This document shows positions 25,898 to 35,055 of a DNA stretch of 42,170 nt, piece by piece; within the stretch, counting starts at the first letter, position 1; every line of letters begins with the position of its first letter. This DNA is from a bacterium. Its GTDB lineage: Bacteria; JAHJDO01. The notes beneath the pieces are model-generated. The model did no database searches and was not told where the DNA came from. It saw only the letters and a program-made list of their open reading frames with translations. A program made the position numbers and the translations under genes. Location: assembly GCA_030611945.1 (NCBI GenBank), contig JAUWOV010000004.1, forward strand, positions 1-42,170, written 5' to 3'.

Positions 25898-28800
25898 CTA
25901 TGCCTTTCCTAGTTCCAGCTTCTCTCCTTCTTCTTTGTATTCATTCTTTATCTCCGGACTAATTGTTCTCCACACAAGAAACTGTTTTCTCAACGTGTCA
26001 AGAAAATGCCTGTTCAGTCTCTTCCACGCGCCCGTTTCTCCGCTTAGTCTCACAATTAATAATTTTATATTATACACATTGTATTCTCCTGCAGGAATTG
26101 CTTTTAACTGAAAATCCTGACTTATTCCCAGATCAAATGGAGCTAACCATGCTCTTGTCTTCAATACATACCCCGTTTCTTCTTTCTCTTTAAAGGCAGA
26201 CAGATTTGCTCCGTCTGTATAGAAATCTCCTACAGACTCCTCTTCGTAGGACGCAAAGTAATCCTTTAAGAATACAGTTAACCCAAGAACTTCTGCGCCG
26301 CTTACTGTAAATGGAAAATCAAATTCCCAATTATCTCCTGTTGGCTCGGGGAGTTCCCATTTTCTGGTTACGTCAGGAACAGCAAGCTCTGCTGCCTTTC
26401 TGGCAGGATACATAGTAGATAAAATCACTGTTGCCATTACAATTAATGTGGAAGCTACTGCTGAGGTAGAGGAATAATTCAGAGTTAATCCACCCAATAA
26501 GTCAAAAACAGTTAAAACCTTTGCTACCACCTGTCCAAGCAAATAACCTGCTACAGCTCCCAAAACTGCGTATACGCATGATTCTGCTATAAATAAGGCT
26601 GAAATATGAATAGGAGCCAGCCCAACTGAGGAATAAATCCCGATCTCTTTAAACCTCTCATATACAGATCCCATCATAGTGTTAAGAACTATCAGAGAAG
26701 CAATAAGAATCGGTATAAATAAATTCCCCATACCTGACAATGAGCTAAGCCCTAATGAACTATATATTGTAACCTTTCCGTCAATCCCAGCAAAAAGAGT
26801 GACTGCCAATCTGGATATAAAATTCTCTATGCCTTTTCTTACATCTACACCTTCATTAAACTTAATCGCGACTGACTGTATGGTGCCTCCCAGCTCTTGC
26901 ACTAATTTGTACGGAACCATAACAACATTCTCATATTCCAAATGATTAAATGACTCCAACCTGCCGCCGCCGCCAATACTCATCCTTTCAGCTTTTGGCT
27001 GTTTAAACTTTTTTATTGACTCAGGGTCAGTAATCATAAAATCAACAGGAGCCAGGTTCTCATCGTCAAGATCCTTGAGATCAACTATACTTGACGCATT
27101 AAATATTCCCTTAACTAATAGTTTATTCCCAAACATCTGGATATAACTTTCCCCTATATCCTTTGAAGATATTGATATTAACTCTGCCAACTTATCCGAA
27201 ATAATACATACATTCTTATCTCTATCATTGAACCAGTCCCCATACTTAATATACTTACTAATACCTGTGATCCTTTCCTCTTGAGGAGTTAGTCCAATTA
27301 ACCCAAGCGCATAAGCATATCTATCTCCATTCTTCACCTTAATGTAGCTCTTACCTGTAGTAAAATCCTTATTAGGAATATACCATGCCCTTGGAGATAC
27401 ATCAGCTATATCCTTGAATTCAGCCTTTATATATTCATAAGCAGGCTCTTCTATCGGATTCCACGTTCGATCTCTTATCATGGCTCCTTCGTAAAGAGGC
27501 GTATTATCTCTGGGAACTTGATTAAACTTCATAAATGACTTTACTGACGTAAATGAAAGCACTGTAAATGTGAGAAGAATGAGTGTTGCAGAGGTTAAAA
27601 AAGTTCTGATCTTGCGCTTTTTCATATTAGAAATACCCAAAGAGAATGCAGCAGCTGATGCGCTTGCTCTGCTAACATCGCTTTCATAAGACCTTGTCAT
27701 TTTCCGCTTTAAGTTCTGCATTCGCTCTTCAAATTTAGAGCTTATTATCAATAACACAATTACAGAAAGCATCATTATAATGAATGCAAGAAGAATTATT
27801 TCCGGAGCGTTTGTCAATTTGAACGCAGGATGAACAAAACGCATTACCATATATATCGCTATAAATATGCCTGCTATCCCGCCAATCTGTTTTTTGATAT
27901 CTACAAATCCAAATAGCAAGCGCTCCATAAAATAAGCAAACGGGATAAGAAGCGCAAGATAGAAGATAATGCCTTTTATCACATCATTCGCCGTAGCCTT
28001 TACATCAGGATACGCTCTGGATTCTATTCCAACCGCTCTTCTTGAATACTTTATAAATTCATCCCATTTTTTATTCTCTTTAGCCTGACAAGCTTTTTGC
28101 AGAGCTTGTTCAGCTTTTTTATGTAAATGCCAAAGCCTGTCATTGGATATTCCATATTTCTCCAGATTCTCCATTCTAAACTGGTTTAAAAATAGCATAT
28201 CATTTGCTGCCTGGAATGATGTATTTACAATTGTTCCATCCTTAGATATCAAAAACCCATCGCCTTCAGAGTGAATTTTGCTTTTTGCGTCTTTTGAATT
28301 CAGCAACAGCAGTCGCATTCCAAGAGGCCCTGCTCCAAAAGCAAGCTTTATACGTGTATTTGGAGAGGAATAAATTACCCCGTATGTTTCTATGGAAGAC
28401 GTCCAATCCCAGGGTTTGATCTTTATAAATGAATATCCATACGAAGACGGAATACTGTTCCCTTCATTAAATATATCAATATTGTCAAGCTGCGCCAAAT
28501 ATCTTGGATCTAATAACTCATAAACGTTGGTAGCTACGCATGGAAACAGAACAATAGTATGTTCAACAAATCTCCAATCCATTTTAAATTCTATTGGATA
28601 CATCTCATCTCCGTAAACACCCATATCCGGAGCATAAACTATATCCCCTGATTCAGAGTCCAAAGAGTATGCTTCTAACCGGGATTTACCCAGGGCTGGT
28701 ATTATTCTGGATATTTCAAACGACCCATCCTTATCTGTGAGTTCTATCAAATCTGGTCTTACGCCCTTAATTACCTCTGTAGTTTTACCAAGCACTTTCA

Positions 28801-30406
28801 AAACAGCCAATCCACCTGCAACAGGTTCATCAGGCACAAAGCTCTTCCTTGGATCAAAAGTTACAACTCTTCCTTTCAAAGTACGTAAAGTATCTTTGAA
28901 TTTACCCCTAACATCAGGGAAAAACTCTTTTTTATTCAATGCCATATGAAATAAACAACTGATATGTTTGATCTGTGTAAAGAGATTTTTGAAATCAACA
29001 GTTCCCTGTCTATCCAATGGTGTATCTACTAATCTTCTGCTATCATGAGCAGTTATAAAACAAAGCGCAGGAATCCCGCAGGTTCCTATTATGCCTGCGT
29101 CCGTATTAATATTCCCTGCAGTTATTGAATCTATATTCAGTCCCTTCTCAGGACTAATGCCATTAATCAACACACTGTCTCTGGATTTACTAAATATCTT
29201 TCCCATTTCATCTGCAAAAGACATAAATGTTTTGCCAAAACTGGCAAAATACCCAAGGTTTTTATCCGTATCTATATCATGATATATCACTAACTCATTG
29301 TTATGGCTTGATAAATCTATACACAGGAAAAGCTTTATATCCATCGGGTCTGTAATCTTGCTTTTAAACGGCTCTTCCAGTCTGCAGTGAGCCTGCAAAA
29401 AGGCGTCTATTCCGCGCCGCGCTAAGAAATGTCCGGATGTAGCTAAAAACAGGACCGTCCTAGAAGGAGGATTATTCCTGAGAATCTTTGCTATCTGAAT
29501 GAGAGCAGCTATACTGCATGCGCTATCCGCTCCTGGCGCTATAGAAGGCACAACAGAGATGCTGTCATAATATGCTTCTATAACTACAACTTCTTTCTTG
29601 AGCTTAGGATCACTGCCGGAAATCCATCCAAGTACATTCTTAGTAACCTTTCTTTCCCAGTCCATCCTTGCCTTAAGATGAACATCCAGCTTTCCATCAC
29701 TTTCTTTTATTGATTTTCTGAGATAAAGACCATCCTGCATGGATATCCAATATCTTGGTATATTTAACGGCAGATTCAAATATTTCTTCTCAGCTTCAAC
29801 ACGAGTTGTATCAGCAGGCTCTATAAAAATAAACGCCTTAGCTCCAAGCATTGAAATATCAAGCCATTTGTTCCCGCAGTTAAAATCAAGTAAGACAACT
29901 TTGCCTTGAATGGTTTTGCCATTAAGCTCTTCAAAGCTCCCTGTTTTCCCATCAATTATCTGGCTCGTTATACCGGCTGACGGAAGACTGGAAGTTCTGA
30001 TAAGATTCGGCCACAAACAATACAGCGGAAGTTCTTTCTTGCTACTGGAAACAACCAGAGAAGCCCCTTTATCTACAGGAACCGTGACTGAAAAATCCTC
30101 GCTTTTTACATTCTCAAGACCAATCTCTTGAAAAATATTTTCTATATATTCGGAAGCTTTCTCATTCCCTTTATAACCGGGAACCCTGGAGCCAAGATTA
30201 GACAGGTCAGAAACTATAGCCTTTATATACTGCGAGTTTACTTGTTCTGAAATTTTAGTTAGGTTTAGATTATCACCATAAACAGGGGAAAAAGATATTC
30301 CAACAAGCAATCCTATACAACATAGAAACAAGATCAAATTTCTAATTATTTTTGTTTTTTCTCTGTGCCTATGTGCCTTTGCCACTTTGCGCCTTTTTCC
30401 CATCAC
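25898..30406 (-). CDS. Giant FtsX-type permease with N-terminal M28-peptidase-like (degenerate) domain
   Basis: 1502 aa. Signal/TM, M28-like VVVIEAYYDSISVVPSIAPGADSACSIAALIQIAKILRNNPPSRTVLFLATSGHF, then TM region and MacB-like SLGISNMKKRKIRTFLTSATLILLTFTVLSF, then FtsX domain LNTMMGSVYERFKEIGIYSSVGLAPIHISALFIAESCVYAVLGAVAGYLLG. Confidence 0.85.
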   Translation of the reverse strand: MMGKRRKVAKAHRHREKTKIIRNLILFLCCIGLLVGISFSPVYGDNLNLTKISEQVNSQYIKAIVSDLSNLGSRVPGYKGNEKASEYIENIFQEIGLENVKSEDFSVTVPVDKGASLVVSSSKKELPLYCLWPNLIRTSSLPSAGITSQIIDGKTGSFEELNGKTIQGKVVLLDFNCGNKWLDISMLGAKAFIFIEPADTTRVEAEKKYLNLPLNIPRYWISMQDGLYLRKSIKESDGKLDVHLKARMDWERKVTKNVLGWISGSDPKLKKEVVVIEAYYDSISVVPSIAPGADSACSIAALIQIAKILRNNPPSRTVLFLATSGHFLARRGIDAFLQAHCRLEEPFKSKITDPMDIKLFLCIDLSSHNNELVIYHDIDTDKNLGYFASFGKTFMSFADEMGKIFSKSRDSVLINGISPEKGLNIDSITAGNINTDAGIIGTCGIPALCFITAHDSRRLVDTPLDRQGTVDFKNLFTQIKHISCLFHMALNKKEFFPDVRGKFKDTLRTLKGRVVTFDPRKSFVPDEPVAGGLAVLKVLGKTTEVIKGVRPDLIELTDKDGSFEISRIIPALGKSRLEAYSLDSESGDIVYAPDMGVYGDEMYPIEFKMDWRFVEHTIVLFPCVATNVYELLDPRYLAQLDNIDIFNEGNSIPSSYGYSFIKIKPWDWTSSIETYGVIYSSPNTRIKLAFGAGPLGMRLLLLNSKDAKSKIHSEGDGFLISKDGTIVNTSFQAANDMLFLNQFRMENLEKYGISNDRLWHLHKKAEQALQKACQAKENKKWDEFIKYSRRAVGIESRAYPDVKATANDVIKGIIFYLALLIPFAYFMERLLFGFVDIKKQIGGIAGIFIAIYMVMRFVHPAFKLTNAPEIILLAFIIMMLSVIVLLIISSKFEERMQNLKRKMTRSYESDVSRASASAAAFSLGISNMKKRKIRTFLTSATLILLTFTVLSFTSVKSFMKFNQVPRDNTPLYEGAMIRDRTWNPIEEPAYEYIKAEFKDIADVSPRAWYIPNKDFTTGKSYIKVKNGDRYAYALGLIGLTPQEERITGISKYIKYGDWFNDRDKNVCIISDKLAELISISSKDIGESYIQMFGNKLLVKGIFNASSIVDLKDLDDENLAPVDFMITDPESIKKFKQPKAERMSIGGGGRLESFNHLEYENVVMVPYKLVQELGGTIQSVAIKFNEGVDVRKGIENFISRLAVTLFAGIDGKVTIYSSLGLSSLSGMGNLFIPILIASLIVLNTMMGSVYERFKEIGIYSSVGLAPIHISALFIAESCVYAVLGAVAGYLLGQVVAKVLTVFDLLGGLTLNYSSTSAVASTLIVMATVILSTMYPARKAAELAVPDVTRKWELPEPTGDNWEFDFPFTVSGAEVLGLTVFLKDYFASYEEESVGDFYTDGANLSAFKEKEETGYVLKTRAWLAPFDLGISQDFQLKAIPAGEYNVYNIKLLIVRLSGETGAWKRLNRHFLDTLRKQFLVWRTISPEIKNEYKEEGEKLELGKA
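30357..30400. repeat. Degenerate short-period repeat (ctctgtgcctatgtgcctttgccactttgcgcc) at the 5' end of the giant permease gene
   Basis: Successive tgtgcct/tgtgcct/ttgccac/ttgcgcc units; on the coding strand gives RRKVAKAHRHREK. Confidence 0.5.
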
Positions 30407-30435
30407 GAAATACTAACATATATTTTAAATACTAG

Positions 30436-30642
30436 TCAATCGCTTTTCTTTATATACGTTCTAATTCTCTTTATTCTTTTAAAAAATATAATTGCCATAA
30501 TGATTAAAAACACATACCTGACAACTTTAAAATAAATATTATCTATCCTAAAAACAGCCGGCCACATACTAAATATTGCCAGAAATATCAATATGTTTTC
30601 AATGTAGTGGCGCGGCGCGGCGCGCCCCTTCTTCTTATTCAT
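30436..30642 (-). CDS. Small membrane protein of unknown function
   Basis: 68-aa ORF with two hydrophobic segments; start overlaps the ftsY stop. Near-start codons include a GC-rich ggcgcgccgcgccgcgcc stretch. Confidence 0.4.
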   Translation of the reverse strand: MNKKKGRAAPRHYIENILIFLAIFSMWPAVFRIDNIYFKVVRYVFLIIMAIIFFKRIKRIRTYIKKSD

Positions 30643-31573
30643 ACAATATTGCTTTTACAAAGTCAGCAGGCACAAAATCCTCCAGATCATCTATTCCCTC
30701 TCCTGTACCAACAAGTTTCACAGGTATTCCTAATTCATCCTCAATAGCAACAACTATACCACCTTTTGCTGTGCCGTCCAGCTTTGTCAACATTATTCCT
30801 GTAGCTCCCAGATTCTCCGAAAAAGCCTTTGCCTGATACACAGCGTTATGCCCTGCTGTAGAGTCTATTATTAATAGCACTTCAATATTAGACGGCTGTA
30901 TATTTTTACGTATTACCTTGTTCATCTTTTTCATTTCTTCCATTAGATTTATTTTTATATGTAACCTGCCGGCTGTATCAACCAACACAATATCCTTTTC
31001 GGTTTTTTTCGCTGATATCATTCCGTCATACAAAACAGAAGCAGGGTCAGCTCCATACTGGGATTTTATAAGCTCCAAATTCGCCCTGTCAGCCCATATC
31101 TCTATCTGCTCGTTTGCCGCCGCTCTGAATGTGTCTGTTGCGACAAGCAAAACATTTTTCCCCTGCTTTTTATATCTATGCGCAATCTTCGCGATACTGG
31201 TTGTTTTGCCAACCCCATTTACACCAACGGCTAATATAACTCTTAAAGGTATCTTGCATTCAGTCAACTGCTGTTGCGGAAGAATTTCTCTCTGATTGTT
31301 TTTCTCAAAAACCTTCAGTAAGTCGCTTTCCAGCGCATGCAAAATAGCCTGAAAATCTGTTTTATCAATATTATGTACTGAATTTTCTAAATTATTTATG
31401 ATCTTCTGTGTCGTCCTAACTCCAATATCAGCTGTTATTAAGAGCTCTTCCAGATTTTCCAGAATCTCGTGTTCCAGATGCGAACCTACTCCCAAAATAC
31501 CCTTTATTTTCTTTAATCCTGAGAGTATGCGGGATCTTGTTTTGAAAAGCGCGTTATTTAGATTATGTTTCAA
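30635..31573 (-). CDS. ftsY: Signal recognition particle receptor FtsY
   Basis: GVNGVGKTTSIAKIAHRYKKQGKNVLLVATDTFRAAANEQIEIWADR, DIVLVDTAGRLH, LTKLDGTAKGGIVVAI, PVKLVGTGEGIDDLEDF. Confidence 0.97.
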   Translation of the reverse strand: MKHNLNNALFKTRSRILSGLKKIKGILGVGSHLEHEILENLEELLITADIGVRTTQKIINNLENSVHNIDKTDFQAILHALESDLLKVFEKNNQREILPQQQLTECKIPLRVILAVGVNGVGKTTSIAKIAHRYKKQGKNVLLVATDTFRAAANEQIEIWADRANLELIKSQYGADPASVLYDGMISAKKTEKDIVLVDTAGRLHIKINLMEEMKKMNKVIRKNIQPSNIEVLLIIDSTAGHNAVYQAKAFSENLGATGIMLTKLDGTAKGGIVVAIEDELGIPVKLVGTGEGIDDLEDFVPADFVKAILYE

Positions 31574-31592
31574 GATATTCCATAGGACTATG

Positions 31593-32777
31593 TCATAAAA
31601 CTTGTTTCAGTTTCTTTGTAAGAGCCGGAACTATATCAAACAGATCTGCGATAATTCCATAAGTTGCAGCCTGGAATATGGGGGCGTCCGGGTCTTTATT
31701 AATAGCCACAATTACATCAGACGAACGCATGCCAACCAGATGTTGAACCGCTCCGGATATTCCGCATGCGATATACAGTCTGGGTTGAACCGTCTTCCCT
31801 GTCTGACCTACCTGATGATATGAAGGTATCCATCCTGCATCAACCGTTGCTCTTGACGCACCTACCGCTGCTCCAATACTGCTAGCAAGGTCTTTTATTA
31901 AACTAAAGTTCTCGGCTTTGCCCAAGCCTCGCCCGCCGGATACAATGATTTCCGCCTCCTGTAGATCAACTACCTGCGATTCCACTACTATTGTATCTAC
32001 AATCTTTGCAATCAGATCGTCAATCTTTAGTTCAAACCCTATTTTTACTATCTCTCCCTTTCTATCAGGATTTCTCTCAGGCTTTTTAAAAACTTTAGGT
32101 CTAACTGTTGCCATCTGAGGACGATGCTGAGGGCATATAATCGTTGCCATGATATTACCGCCAAAAGCAGGTCTGGTTTGTAATAGCAGTCTCTTGTCCA
32201 AGTCGATACTCAAACCTGTACAATCTGCTGTTAGACCGGTCTGAATCCTCACAGCTACTCTTGGAGCCAGGGACCTGCCTATTGTTGTTGCGCCAATAAG
32301 AAAAATCTCCGGCTTATACTTATTAACTGCATCCGTTAAAATATTCGCATACAGACTATTCTGGTAAGATTCTAATTTAGGATCACTTGCAAGGTATACC
32401 CTGTCTGCGCCAAAGAATATCAGTTCCTGCGCAATTTTATCAACTTTATTTCCAAGCAAAACTACTGATACTTCTTCCTTTAATATATCCGCTAATTTCC
32501 TTGCCTCATTTAATAGTTCCAGTGTTACAGTTTGAAGTTCGTCATGCCTTTGTTCTGCAAAGACCCATACACCTTTATGTTCTTCAGTTGATATTTTCTT
32601 CTCTTCTTTGTCCAGAACTATCGCATCAAATCTACATGCATCCACACATGCTCCGCATAATGTACAATTATCCAGAATCTTAGCTTTTTTATCCACTACT
32701 TCTATAGCAGAGAATGGACAGACAGGAATGCATTTTCTGCAGCCTGTACATTTATCAAGAATAATTTTTATTGGCAT
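31593..32777 (-). CDS. etfA: Electron transfer flavoprotein alpha subunit with N-terminal 2[4Fe-4S] ferredoxin domain
   Basis: CTGCRKCIPVCP and CTLCGACVDAC cluster motifs; EtfA FAD-binding SGGRGLGKAENFSLIKDLASSIGAAVGASRATVDAGWIP...QVGQTGKTVQPRLYIACGISGAVQH. Confidence 0.95.
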   Translation of the reverse strand: MPIKIILDKCTGCRKCIPVCPFSAIEVVDKKAKILDNCTLCGACVDACRFDAIVLDKEEKKISTEEHKGVWVFAEQRHDELQTVTLELLNEARKLADILKEEVSVVLLGNKVDKIAQELIFFGADRVYLASDPKLESYQNSLYANILTDAVNKYKPEIFLIGATTIGRSLAPRVAVRIQTGLTADCTGLSIDLDKRLLLQTRPAFGGNIMATIICPQHRPQMATVRPKVFKKPERNPDRKGEIVKIGFELKIDDLIAKIVDTIVVESQVVDLQEAEIIVSGGRGLGKAENFSLIKDLASSIGAAVGASRATVDAGWIPSYHQVGQTGKTVQPRLYIACGISGAVQHLVGMRSSDVIVAINKDPDAPIFQAATYGIIADLFDIVPALTKKLKQVL

Positions 32778-32781
32778 GATG

Positions 32782-33360
32782 TTATTCCTTATTTTTCAAC
32801 GCTTTTTGTTCTGGTTTTTTTTGCTTCCCATCCCATCCTACAAATCCAATTCTTCTTTTGGATTTCTCCGGCGCTGGTGGTAATTCTAATAACTGCTTTA
32901 TAGCTTCAAAGACTGTTTGAAATTGTTGATCGTATTTGCTTTCCATATCTTCAATTTTTCTCTTTAGTTCTTTATGTGTTCCAAGTATTCCCTTAATCCT
33001 CGTAAAAGCTCTCATAATTTGAATATTAACCATAATAGCTTGTTCGCTATTCAAGACACTGGAAAGCATAGCAACGCCTTGTTCAGAGAAAACATAAGGC
33101 AGATATCCACCCAAACTTCTTTTTGATGGTATCACATTTTGTGATACCAAAAATTCAGCTTCTTCTTGCGTAAGTTGAAACATAAAATCTTCCGGGAATC
33201 GTTTAATATTTCTCTTAACTTGCTGTCTTAAAGCTATGGACTTTACTCCATACAGCTCCGCTAAATCTTTATCAAGCATTACTTCTCTTCCTCTAAACAA
33301 AAGTATTTTGCTCTCTATTGTTTTTGCTTCTTTTAAATTTATTTGCTGATTTCTCATCAA
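32782..33360 (-). CDS. ORF6N domain-containing DNA-binding protein
   Basis: LLFRGREVMLDKDLAELYGVKSIALRQQVKRNIKRFPEDFMFQLTQEE...YVFSEQGVAMLSSVLNSEQAIMVNIQIMRAF. Confidence 0.9.
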   Translation of the reverse strand: MMRNQQINLKEAKTIESKILLFRGREVMLDKDLAELYGVKSIALRQQVKRNIKRFPEDFMFQLTQEEAEFLVSQNVIPSKRSLGGYLPYVFSEQGVAMLSSVLNSEQAIMVNIQIMRAFTRIKGILGTHKELKRKIEDMESKYDQQFQTVFEAIKQLLELPPAPEKSKRRIGFVGWDGKQKKPEQKALKNKE

Positions 33361-33383
33361 ATATCCTTCCTCAGAACCATACC

Positions 33384-33611
33384 TTAATATTTTTTATCAT
33401 AGTTGCCACTTACATCTGTTGTAGCCATATGACGACCTGCTTTTACTGTTGCACCGGATATAGCTTGATTTGTTACTAAATTTGTTACTTGTCCTTGAAT
33501 TGTAGCTGTTCCTGTTCTCCACCAGTTTGTTTTTTTTGACCGGCTATAAGCTGGTATTATGCTGCTTAAAATTATTGAGAATACGAGTAAAAATATTGAG
33601 AGTTTTTTCAT
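33384..33611 (-). CDS. Short secreted protein with truncated carboxypeptidase-regulatory-like domain
   Basis: Start chosen at ATG 33611 (SD aaggagg). Signal peptide MKKLSIFLLVFSIILSSIIPAYS, then GQVTNLVTNQAISGATVKAGRHMATTDVSGNY, which stops abruptly (DKKY*). Confidence 0.55.
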   Translation of the reverse strand: MKKLSIFLLVFSIILSSIIPAYSRSKKTNWWRTGTATIQGQVTNLVTNQAISGATVKAGRHMATTDVSGNYDKKY

Positions 33612-33692
33612 ATTAGATTGCCTCCTTGAGAATTTGGGATTGCATACTATATCTTTTTGACACCATTTGCCAACGATGAACATCATCAGCCA

Positions 33693-34046
33693 TTATTTGA
33701 CAATTTCTACAATAACCTGCGGGGCGGCGTCTCCGAGCCGTTCACCTATCTTTATCAAACGTATATATCCACTTTGTCTATCTTTAAGCTCTGGAGCGAT
33801 TTTGTTGAACAACTTTGTTAATATTTTTTTATTAATGATTGTAGCTGCTGCTATGCGTCTGGCGTGTAAATCCCCTCTTTTTGCCAAGCTGATTAATTTA
33901 TCACCTAATCTCTTAATCTCTTTACCTTTTGCTTCTGTTGTTTTTATCTTCTCATACTCAAACAGAGCACACAATAAATTCATAAACAGAGCTTTTCTAT
34001 GACTTGAAGTCCGACCTAATTTCCTGCCAGCTTTTTTATGCCGCAT
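33693..34046 (-). CDS. rplQ: 50S ribosomal protein L17
   Basis: MRHKKAGRKLGRTSSHRKALFMNLLCALFEYEKIKTTEAKGKEIKRLGDKLISLAKRGDLHARR. Confidence 0.98.
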   Translation of the reverse strand: MRHKKAGRKLGRTSSHRKALFMNLLCALFEYEKIKTTEAKGKEIKRLGDKLISLAKRGDLHARRIAAATIINKKILTKLFNKIAPELKDRQSGYIRLIKIGERLGDAAPQVIVEIVK

Positions 34047-35046
34047 TTTTTTGCTTCTTCTTTTTAGTTTGCGTTTCCTTTGATAGTTCTGCCTTGCTCT
34101 TAAAATCCAACCCCATCTTATTCAAAACATCCCTTATTTCATTCAAGGATTTTTTCCCGAAATTTCTATATTTGAGCATTTTAGCTTCTGTCTTTTGCGC
34201 AAGCTCTGCAATTGTCTTAATGTCTGCCGCTTTCAGACAGTTGGCCGCTCTAACGGATAATTCCAATTCATTTATGTTCTGTTTTAAATACCCCTTTCTT
34301 TTTTTCTCCTCTTCACTAACCTGCTCTACTTCCTCAGTTTTTATCTTTTCAGGAGCTATAAATAGCATCAAATGTTCGTTAATAATCTCCGCAGCGGAAA
34401 TAATAGCATCATATGGAGAAATAGTTCCATCTGTCCGTACTTCCAAGATTAGTCTATCATAATTTGTCTGCTGCCCAACTCTTGCATCTTCTACAGTATA
34501 ATTCACTCGTTTTACCGGGGAAAAGAACGAATCAATACTCATCAAATCGACAGGCTGCTTTTCCTCTTTGTTTTCTTCTGCAGTTACGTATCCTCTTCCT
34601 TTACCAACATGAATCTCCATATCTAAAACACCGTTTTTATTGAGTGTGGCTATATGTAAATCGAGATTAATAATTTCTATTCCGCTGCTTGCTTTAATAT
34701 TAGACGCTTTTACCTCTTTCGCGCCTTTCGCCTTAAGAGTCAGTACCTTGGGAGAATCCACCGAACTTTTTACAATTAACTGTTTTAAATTCAAAATTAT
34801 CTCAACAACATCCTCTGTCACATACTTTATTGTAGAAAATTCGTGAAAAACATTTTTTATTCTGACAGCTCTTACAGCAGTACCTTCCAACGAAGAAAGC
34901 ATAACCCTGCGAAGAGCATTGCCTATGGTTGTACCAAAACCGCGCTCAAAAGGCTCTATTGTAAATTTCCCAAATGTATCATTAGAGACTTTATCATCAC
35001 ATTCCACTTTTTGGGGCATTTCAAAATTTTTTAACTTTAAAGACAT
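34036..35046 (-). CDS. rpoA: DNA-directed RNA polymerase subunit alpha
   Basis: FTIEPFERGFGTTIGNALRRVMLSSLEGTAV; C-terminal LELSVRAANCLKAADIKTIAELAQKTEAKMLKYRNFGKKSLNEI. Confidence 0.98.
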   Translation of the reverse strand: MSLKLKNFEMPQKVECDDKVSNDTFGKFTIEPFERGFGTTIGNALRRVMLSSLEGTAVRAVRIKNVFHEFSTIKYVTEDVVEIILNLKQLIVKSSVDSPKVLTLKAKGAKEVKASNIKASSGIEIINLDLHIATLNKNGVLDMEIHVGKGRGYVTAEENKEEKQPVDLMSIDSFFSPVKRVNYTVEDARVGQQTNYDRLILEVRTDGTISPYDAIISAAEIINEHLMLFIAPEKIKTEEVEQVSEEEKKRKGYLKQNINELELSVRAANCLKAADIKTIAELAQKTEAKMLKYRNFGKKSLNEIRDVLNKMGLDFKSKAELSKETQTKKKKQKNAA

Positions 35047-35055
35047 ATTCTTCTC

